The position numbers and the translations under genes are program-made. Of a stretch of DNA of 64,000 nt, positions 56,106 through 64,000 are shown piece after piece. Location: positions 256,472 through 320,471 of the forward strand of contig VDFB02195886.1 of assembly GCA_007258455.2 (NCBI GenBank), read 5' to 3'. A model generated the notes under the pieces. It did not search any database and had not been told where the DNA came from. It saw nothing but the letters and a program-made list of their open reading frames with translations. The first letter of the stretch is position 1, and every line of letters starts with the position of its first letter. The DNA comes from Sequoia sempervirens (lineage: Eukaryota > Streptophyta > Pinopsida > Cupressales > Cupressaceae).

Positions 56106-57375
56106 ATTTATATATATAATTTAATAATTCTAGTATTATATAATTATATATTACATAATAATATTAAGTATATAATTGCATACATCATCTTAGGTATCCT
56201 TGAATGCTTGCTTGATGTCTTTGTTCACTATTCTATGTTGTTAAATTGGTCATCCTAGGGGCTTGAATAAGGAGAAAATAGGTCCTTCTTAGCAAATTCC
56301 CAAACAATTTTTAGGGAGACTTCATTGTAGAAACATATAAAATGACATGAGGATAAGTTTTCTTAGTTATCATATCCTTTCCAATTAATTTTTTTCAATT
56401 ACACATGGTAGATCATATTTGCACTCACAAATACCACTTTTGTAAGTATAGATATGATCCACAAAAGATAAACTCATTTTCTATATTAAAAGCATTCCTC
56501 CAACAAGAACCTAAAATTATAGTACAACTTTGAACTAATTTCAAATATGTTTGGTGGCAAATTTCTCCATTTGGAATTCACATTAAGTATAAGATTTGAT
56601 TTATTTAATAATGTATCTATTATCCCAATGCCAACTTGTTAGAGCATGATATTTATCAAGGGGTTGTGAACTTATTTATAAGTTGTCCTAATAATATCAA
56701 TAAGACTCCATTATAAATAAATGTTTAGAATTACAATTTAAACTACAACAAAGGTCCCATCAAGTTAGAGATAATGAAGTTCTACAAATACTAATTTTAA
56801 TAATTAAATTAAATAACATTATTTGATTATTTGATGAAAAGTCACTTTAAGTCTTGCACAAAAGGTTGAGAAACATATCAGCCAATATATCATTGGATGC
56901 ATGAGAGTATTTTCCATATTTGGAAGAGTTATTAAGGTATTAGAAGTAAGGGAAGAGAGGTTCTAAAAGATAGGTTCTTGAGTTTGATTGATAGGCATTG
57001 CAAAGTTTTCTTCAATATTAAGAATGATGCCTTTGAGGGGTTTTTAATCATAATCTCCTCACACATAAATTTTTGTGTAGTATATAATTTATATTCAAGT
57101 TATTTATTTTATAATATTGTGTCTTCTATTTCATGATTAGTTTCTTATAGATCTTAATCCTTGATGTGACTCTCTTTAGTCTAGATTAATTATTATAAAA
57201 ATACTTGATTTATTTATCTAGCCTAGATTATTAATGTGAAGTGATTTATTTCCTTACAATAACATACTTTTGTTATATAATGTTGTAGGGTAAAAAAGGT
57301 GCATATCCTAATATTTTTTCCCTTTTTTTACACCACTTTGCACACATGCTTATATTCTTAACGAAGTCCTAAAAT
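56106..57375. other. AT-rich spacer between protease copies
   Basis: No domain recognised. (TA)-rich stretches lie at 56,095-56,180. Confidence 0.4.
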
Positions 57376-57379
57376 GAAC

Positions 57380-57990
57380 TAACTTAGAAACATGTTTATG
57401 GTGGGATAGGATGGCTTACAAATTGAGAGGAAATTTTCTACTTATTGATTACTAGTTATATCTATTGAAGAAAATCCATAATATGAGAAAAATGGAGCTA
57501 AGTGCAATGGAGTGCATTGAATATTTTTACAAGCTAATGGTTTGGTTAGGTCACCATGAGTTTGACCAAGAGAAGGTGATAATATACCTAAATGGGATAA
57601 GTATTAATATGCAAGATGAGATGATTTTATTAGGCTTCAAATCATAGAAGACATATACCCACATTCTTTGAGATAGAATTAAAATTATCCAAAAGAAAAC
57701 AAAGAAAAAAAAAGAAAGAGGGAGAAGTCAATTCATTATTGGAATAATTCAATATGGACAAGGGGAAGATAATACTTCTTAAATTTAATTTATGATCACA
57801 TAAAAAAATCATCTAGAGAGCTAGATAGATAGAAAAAAAGAGAAAGATGATTCCAAGGAACTTAATTCAATTGTGACGATATGGGTTATTGGGATTGTAA
57901 GTATTCTTACATTAAATTTGAAGGACATGGTAGGAAAAAAGAAAGCACCCACATTATGCAAGTCCATGAAGAGTCAGATGCATAACCATA
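57380..57990 (+). pseudogene. Ty3/gypsy gag remnant
   Basis: A 60-codon open piece (57,465-57,647) shows the Retrotrans_gag pattern: KMELSAMECIEYFYKLMVWL, then EFDQEKVIIYLNGISINMQD and LLGFKS. It is preceded by AYKLRGNFLP-like text and followed by a Lys/Glu-rich stretch. Around 57,870-57,970 lies a damaged zinc-knuckle-like region (CDDMGYWDCK...HGRKKESTHIMQV). The C-terminal end runs into protease copy 2. Stops and frameshifts show it is dead. Gag would form the retroelement particle. Confidence 0.6.
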
Positions 57991-58044
57991 ACAAGTAAAA
58001 AACCTAGAGCTTGGAGAAATTTGCATAATGAAGATGGCCATGTT

Positions 58045-58745
58045 GAAGCGAACAAAGTAGACTAATGAATTGGTATAATGAAAGAGATTTTTCTAAACAA
58101 TTTATAAATGATGAGGTAAGTGTTGCAAATTCATTGTTGATAGTAAGAGAAAATATAATTTGGTATTTGTAAAGATGAAAGTGTTGTTTTTTGGATTTAA
58201 CTGTGTGCAGTTTATTTGCATAAAAATCCATATAAGGTGTCATATTTGTGAAAAGGCCATCAAGTTGTAGTGAAGAAATAATATTTGCCTAGTCTCAACA
58301 ATGGGTCATAGAGGATAAAGTGTGTTGTGCTATTACACTAACAAATATATGCCATCTTCTATTAAGAAGAGTTTAAAAATAAATAATATGAAGGTTGTGC
58401 ATGATGGTTATGTGAGTACTTATATGTTTTTCAAGGATGACAATAAGCATATCTCAAATTCATTAAAGAAACAAGTTGAAGAAGGAAAGTAACTCTCAAG
58501 TGATATTGGTCATATAAAAGAGTTTTTAAAACTCTCAAAGTGATGGTCATATAAAAGAGTTTTTAAAACTCTCAAGTGATGTTAGTCATAGAAAAGAGTT
58601 TTTAAATGCTTTGAAAATAGATAAGTTAGGTAATGCACTTGTAGTCGAGTTCATAGAGGATGTTGTGGTATAAACTCATGACATATTGAAGGAAGTGAAG
58701 GATTTGTTAAGTGGCTATGTAGATAAATTAATAAATTATATAAAT
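58045..58745 (+). pseudogene. Ty3/gypsy protease segment, copy 2
   Basis: After gag, the text reads GKCCKFIVDSKRKYNLVFVK (active site DSG changed to DSK) and KGHQVVVKK. A decayed GRPW-like segment, KVVHDGYVSTYMFFKDDNKH, SNSLKKQVEEG and finally HDILKEVKDLLSGYVDKLIN follow. This matches the gypsy protease and the linker that normally leads to DIVVDDLP and the reverse transcriptase, but it ends there. A 38-bp triplication (58,491-58,604) lies within it and is absent from copy 1. Confidence 0.6.
58491..58604. repeat. About 38-bp tandem triplication
   Basis: AACTCTCAAGTGATATTGGT... at 58,491, 58,530 and 58,567, each ending AAAAGAGTTTTTA. The sister segment at 55.9 kb has one copy only, so the expansion came after the two segments separated. 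Confidence 0.8.
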
Positions 58746-58749
58746 TGAT

Positions 58750-60345
58750 TTTTGTAATGAATAATGACTATATATATTTTGATTAAAGGTAAAAGAAGTT
58801 TATGAAAGAATTTCAACACTTATACATTAATCGTCTTAAGACAAAATCTTTTATAAAATAAAGAAGAAAATATTACATTATTTAAATTAAAAAAATATGA
58901 CTGATAAAAGACACACCCTTACACGATCTTAAATAAACGTATTCATGATATCTATATTAATTAATTATTAAAGTCAAATACTCATATACTTGAATAATGT
59001 GTATTTTAAATATTTTAAAATGAAACCATATAATAATTTTCATTCAAAATTTGATTCTAATTATTATTTTTTGAATAACTAACTTCACAAATAAGCTATA
59101 CTAATAAATTATTTATAAACCTGACAACTTTACCTAATTCTGAAATACTAACAATAAATAACCTAGCCCCAATGAGTGTCAATATTGTTAAATATTTAAA
59201 ATTTTAAGGTAGTCCACGCTTCACCATACCCCAAAAAAAAATTAGAGAGAAATTTTAGGGGTACAAGCAACACCATGTGAAAGGTCACCAAACCCAAGAT
59301 TTTGCAAAGGTTATTATTTTGTACTTCCCAACAAACTTAGAACATGCAATGTATAGATTTTTAAGTACTTTTTTTTAGCTTTTTAAATATAATCTTAGGA
59401 TATTGGTTTTTTGTTTTCTAGAATTTATTTGATTACAAACAATATATTTGATGGATTATATTTTACACTAAAATATATAATAGTTATTTTCAATTAAAAA
59501 TATAAGAACACATATTATAATTTAATATTAGTTGAAAAGCTCTTATTCACATTTGTTCAATGTTGGAGAAATTTATAATTTTATATAATTTTTTAGTTAA
59601 TATTTTATGTATGATTATATGGTGAAATTTGTTTATTTTCATTATTATTTATTTAGTTTTTTGTTTATTTTGACGAAATGTTTCAAATGCAATAACATAT
59701 TGACAAGTGATATATTTTTCTATCAGGTTTGGTTTATAGTTCAATTTTTATTGTACCTATTATATTTCCATTTACACTTATTTCTACACATTCATCATTT
59801 ACTTGTCATTTATCCAATTACATTTGTACTTACTTTCAAATATTCATTATGTGCCTCAAAATTACTATTGTAGCCTCATGATTCATTTATGAATGGTATA
59901 GGAATACTTCGAATCAATCTCACAATGTGTAGGAATGAACCCAAAATTCAAAACTTTAAATTTCAATTATGACTTTCTTACCCCCTTCTACTAGCCATTA
60001 TAAGTTGACTTGGCACACATTTGCATGACATGCTACTATATCATGCTATTTGAAGACATTCAACATATTAATAATTCACATGTTAGCTTTTGGGAAATGA
60101 AAAGAACATCTAGGGAATACTTCAATTTTTTAAAAGGTACAAAGAACCTCACCTACATATAATCCACTTGCATGTTAGTGCATGACCTTTTGGAATCTTC
60201 ACTCTAAGCCATAAATATGACCCATCCAAAGTTTTGACCTAGGAGAACTTGACCCTACCAATTTGACATATTCCTCAATAGTATTTATAGACATTGTAGT
60301 CCTAACAAGCTTACTACACATGAGAGATCAAGGTGAACAAGTTGT
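58750..60345. other. AT-rich DNA, no gene recognised
   Basis: Low-complexity AT-rich sequence. The frame at 59,607-59,873 (+) is Phe/Leu/Tyr rich without a motif and is taken as chance. Confidence 0.45.
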
Positions 60346-60350
60346 TAGGA

Positions 60351-60990
60351 ATAGGATCATAAAGCAATATATAATAAAATAACTGCTGAAATAAAATATA
60401 AAAAACATAGACACAAATATATGTGGTTCACCTAATATGGGCTATGTCCACGAAGAAACAACCAATCCTTTATTTTGTATAGAAAAATGAAGGGATACTA
60501 CCTACAACAAATCCACTGCAACTTCCTTGTTGCTCTCTCATAGTATCCACACACAATAGAATCCAACACACAACCATAATAGTATAATACCCTCATAAAA
60601 GGGGTTTCCTTCTAGGGAAAGAAAAGCTACATTAATCTTTACCGTCAAATTTATGACATAATGATGAACAATCAAAATTTGTATTGTAAATTTGGACTTC
60701 TCGACAGTGGGGAGGAGGGTCATCCCCTTTAGACCCCACTGGGGGGTACCCCCTACATCCCCCCACAATGAAATGGGCTCCAGAACCAACAAGATCAAGC
60801 TCCATAACAAAAAATTTCCCACTTTGAGATTGATCATAACAACTCCAGGAAGATAATTAGGCTTCACTAACACAAGTTTTAGAAGTCTATATTTCACTAG
60901 TTTAGATGCATGCACTAAGATTCAAATCCATGAAAAAGAAGATTGATCTTCTAGTGCTTGGGATTGAACAATAGGATTTTCTATGTCTGA
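60351..60990 (+). repeat. Possible copia-type LTR remnant
   Basis: TGTTAGGAATAGGATC at 60,351 resembles an LTR start, preceded by a partly purine-rich GATCAAGGTGAACAAGT. Inside lie GTGGTTCACCTAATATGGGC and CTATGTCCACG, words typical of plant copia LTRs, and a GC-rich patch (GGGGAGGAGGGTCATCCCC, 60,710-60,735; CACTGGGGGGTACCCCC, 60,738-60,754). The right end is not clear and no PBS was found. Confidence 0.35.
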
Positions 60991-60999
60991 TTTGATTCT

Positions 61000-61780
61000 A
61001 AGACAACCATCATTTTAGGAAATTAATTTTTTAGAGACATCAAATTGATTCTACACATCATTAGCAACGTTATTTTTTGATCAATTCTAAAGCTAAGTAT
61101 CCCTAACCTTCAATTTTTAATCATTCATTTCAGTTATTGACCCAACTAAATTAATCCAAGTTAAATTGTGTATTCATTATTTGCACTTATTTAATTATCC
61201 TAGATTATTTATGTAACCATTTTTTTCTTTGCATTTTGATGAATCTAACATATTCTTATATGCAACCTAGGGCTTTCCCTTAGTATTTTACCTTCTAAAT
61301 TAGGGTTTCAAATATGAGTTATTTTTTTAATTCTTTATTTTATTTAAACATATTTAAGATTGTTTCTCCTTTATCATTTCACTATTCATGGCCTTATATA
61401 TTTCTAGAATTTGTGGTTCACATTGTGATATTATTTTCAATCTCACTACCTATCTCTAATGTAACCCATATAATTTTATTTTAGACACAATTTTATGATC
61501 ATATTATTTTATTATAAATTTACCTAGGGTTTAAAAATACTTTTGTTTGCCATTACTTATCAAATATTGATTAGATTTTTTTACATACAGAGTATTACAC
61601 CTATTTACTCACCCTACCCAACCTTATGATACCTCTAGGATTTTATTTTTAGATATTATTATTAATTTTTTTAATCTATATTAGTTCTCACCTCATTCAT
61701 ATCGCATTTGTCCATCTCTATTACTGTTTGGTATTTATTATATAATATCTTTGATATTGATGCGCCCACCATTGATTTGT
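61000..61780. other. AT-rich DNA, no gene recognised
   Basis: No features recognised. Confidence 0.4.
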
Positions 61781-62099
61781 GCTTCATTTCTATGTTTTTA
61801 TCATTAAATATTGTAGTTTGTTGTTCTTAGCTTCTATTCATGCATGTCTTAGATATTTGAGGTATTTTCATACCTTATTTTATTTGATTGTCTCATCCTT
61901 GATGATTTTATGAATTTTTATCCTAAGGAGAGGGATATATCTTCTTTGGAGGTATTATTTTTCCATGTTCTTTGATATATCCTCCTTAATATAGTTTGTT
62001 ATAGCACATCCTTCTAGTTTAGATACACTTACTTTACTTGTATATGAGCTTTATGATTCGTATACTATTCATGTGATTAATGATATGAATGAACATGAT

Positions 62100-62900
62100 G
62101 ATGTGTTGAATTTAAGAACCTTTTAGTTCCCATGCTTTAGTTAAAATTGGTGATAATTCAACCCTTACCTCTCACGATACATCAAGGGATCTTCCTAATT
62201 TGATAATGATCTACCTAGTTAGCATATACTTCATACTTCTCATGTTATTTTTCCTTATTCACCTATAGATTCTTGTACTTGTGATTCTCTTGTTTCATAT
62301 TTCCTTGAAGATCCTAATGATGTTGATACACATGTTTTACCTTCACATGATGTCGTTATCACTTGTATATATTTATATTATGGTCTATTGATGATATGCT
62401 AAGTGATGAGCATAGTTACTATTCTTTATCTCATCATGATGTCATTGGTGAATCCTTTTCATGATGATGTGATTTATAATGCATATTATTCTAATACACT
62501 TGTGATGATGATGTCATTTAGTGTTGATGAAGATAAAAAGTCACATGTTAGATTATTTGTGTCTTCATATTATTCTCTTAGACATATTGATAGTACTTTG
62601 ATGGATATGTTTGATGATACCTTGGTTGATAGAGCTAAATAATGGTCTAATTCATGCCATACTTATTATAGATACTTACATGGATTTTCATATTATTTTA
62701 TATATTACTTTACTATTTTCCCTAGAACATGTTTTAAATAAGATTTTGATTCTTCCCCTTCTCATTTCCTTTCCTTAGTGGATCACATGGAATTTTCTAT
62801 GCATCATGATGATATACAACTTTTAATAGAGACTCCTTGGAATTTTTCATTTTTTTCTTATTCTATATCAATAATTGTGAAATACACTCATATACACCTT
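62100..62900 (+). pseudogene. Decayed Asp/Ser-rich frame, possibly retroelement
   Basis: Several open pieces on + are rich in Asp, Ser, His and Met from ATGATGATG-type words. They include 62,403-62,642 (NPFHDDVIYNAYYSN, KSHVRLFVSSYYSLRHIDST) and, after stops, SLVDHMEFSMHHDDIQLLIE near 62,780-62,830. The style resembles the Ser/His/Asp-rich tract of the LTR element's ORF at 31.6-32.1 kb, but no direct match was established. The function is unknown. Confidence 0.3.
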
Positions 62901-63157
62901 ATATTGAAAAATATATAGCTTAGATATGCATGAGGGTAAATAACAATATAGGGATAGTGTTCCCTTAGTTGATAATACATATTCTACATTCTCTCCCACT
63001 ATTACACATCATTAACATGCACATATGTATATGGGACATATTGAGAATCATATTTCATCTTATGTGAACTACCTCATTAGTGATATGACCCATCTAAAAA
63101 GGTGCATATAATTATGAGAAAATATATTTTTTTAAATCCTATAAAAGAGATATTGTA

Positions 63158-63260
63158 CAATCCTTAGGCATGTTGTCTCAATTTTGCCTCTTGTATTTTT
63201 TTTTAAGTCAATCCTTAGGCATGTTGTGACTCAATTTTGCCTCTTGTATTTTTCTTAAGT
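63158..63260. repeat. Tandem duplication, 51-bp unit x2
   Basis: CAATCCTTAGGCATGTTGT at 63,158 is repeated at 63,209. Both continue CTCAATTTTGCCTCTTGTAT and TTAAGT. Confidence 0.8.
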
Positions 63261-64000
63261 CCCCTTCACTTTTTTGTGTTTTGACTCTGATTGTTTTCCA
63301 TCTATAATCAATTTGGGAAGTCTTGCATGGGCTTGTATTGGTCAAAATTATATATGATTGGTTCTCTATTTTCCCCATGTGCTTATATTATGTTACAAGT
63401 GCCAAATTTCTAAAGGATGTGTAGTGTCTAGGTTGCTAGTTGAAAATGTTCAAGTTTATGCTAAATGTTCGAGTTGTTGATGTTTCCATATCAAATGTGC
63501 TTCCTTGCTTCTCTTTGTTCCTCTTGGTATATTGAACTTTCCCACCCTATCGTGATGTCCAACTTACTTTTTCTTCACTTTCCTCTATTGGGCCTTTAGA
63601 ATCCTCTATCTCCAAAACTATCTTCTTTCTAAACCTCATTATTTCCTAGGCTAAAAATTGTATATCTTTTAGAGTTTGGAATTACATGTGTTCTTGTGCA
63701 ACTTTTACTCCCCCAAATTGACCCAATTTTTTCCTAAATGTCTTTCAAAGTTGGGATTTTGGACTTCCCTCCCCATCATGCCTTAGTGGTATGACCCTTT
63801 TTTCTATCCCCAATCTTTGACATTCTCTATTGCTCATCCACTTTATACTTCCTCGATTAGACTTCCCTTCTCTTCTATTCACTAGTGATTTGAAACACTT
63901 GTCACCTCCAAGCTATGCAATTTTAAATTTTTAAATACAATTTTTTGGCATGAGTTCCTCCTACACTTTGAAGTCCAATAAGCTTGCCAATTTTTTTTAG
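63261..64000. other. Unassigned sequence at window end
   Basis: No firm feature. The text CYKCQISKGCVVSRLLVENV near 63,390-63,460, followed by CSSC and HIKC, is Cys-rich but too short and broken to classify. Confidence 0.35.

Noticed and set aside
59607..59873. 88-codon hydrophobic frame resembling a membrane protein
   Set aside because: Phe/Leu/Tyr/His richness is what random T-rich DNA encodes. There is no upstream context, no conserved motif and no splice partner.
62403..62642. 79-codon frame as a real gene
   Set aside because: Low-complexity Met/Asp/Ser coding from ATGATG words, flanked by stops, with no domain. It was kept only as a decayed frame.

Overview
The window looks like nuclear DNA of a large-genome seed plant, most likely a gymnosperm or conifer (inference). 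It is strongly AT-rich. It holds one intact intron-containing protein gene in 64 kb. Almost everything else recognisable is plant-type retrotransposon sequence at different stages of decay: L1-like LINEs with an endonuclease, reverse transcriptase and zf-RVT tail, Ty3/gypsy gag, protease and integrase pieces, copia-style LTRs, and a tRNA-derived SINE. I see no bacterial, organellar or viral gene organisation, no CRISPR array and no intact tRNA or rRNA gene.

Layout: 0.8-7.3 kb is a nearly complete but dead L1-type LINE on + (LINE-A). 10.66-11.55 kb is a decayed gypsy integrase on +. 17.7-23.1 kb is the only good gene: a six-exon receptor-like cytoplasmic kinase on -, predicted at 559 aa, with all kinase motifs and an MGC acylation-type N-terminus. 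Its first intron carries two kinds of tandem repeat. About 24.14-38.1 kb is a nest. A 5'-truncated minus-strand LINE (LINE-B) was split by a deleted copia-like element (24.4-25.5 kb) and by a 10.8 kb non-autonomous LTR element on - (25,542-36,312). The latter has clean TG...CA LTRs, a PBS, a PPT and a 5-bp ATGAG target duplication. One of its LTRs was then invaded by a 1.78 kb cassette of 5S-rRNA-derived repeats in inverted arrangement, flanked by a 13-bp duplication.

38-64 kb is older debris: LINE 3' ends (39.6 and 51.5 kb), LINE ORF1/endonuclease pieces (41.6-42.3 and 44.0-44.8 kb), a well-preserved SINE with 20-bp target duplications (43.5 kb), copia-type LTR remnants (46.3, 54.3 and 60.4 kb), two copies of a gypsy protease segment (55.5 and 58.0 kb) with gag before the second, and several short tandem duplications. 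Long stretches of AT-rich DNA hold nothing I can identify.

The most unusual structures are the inverted 5S-derived cassette and the protein of the non-autonomous LTR element, which has a coiled coil, Ser/Asp-rich tract, G-patch-like motif and two separate blocks of 13-residue repeats. Coordinates of splice sites and element ends come from reading motifs by eye. No alignment or database search was run.
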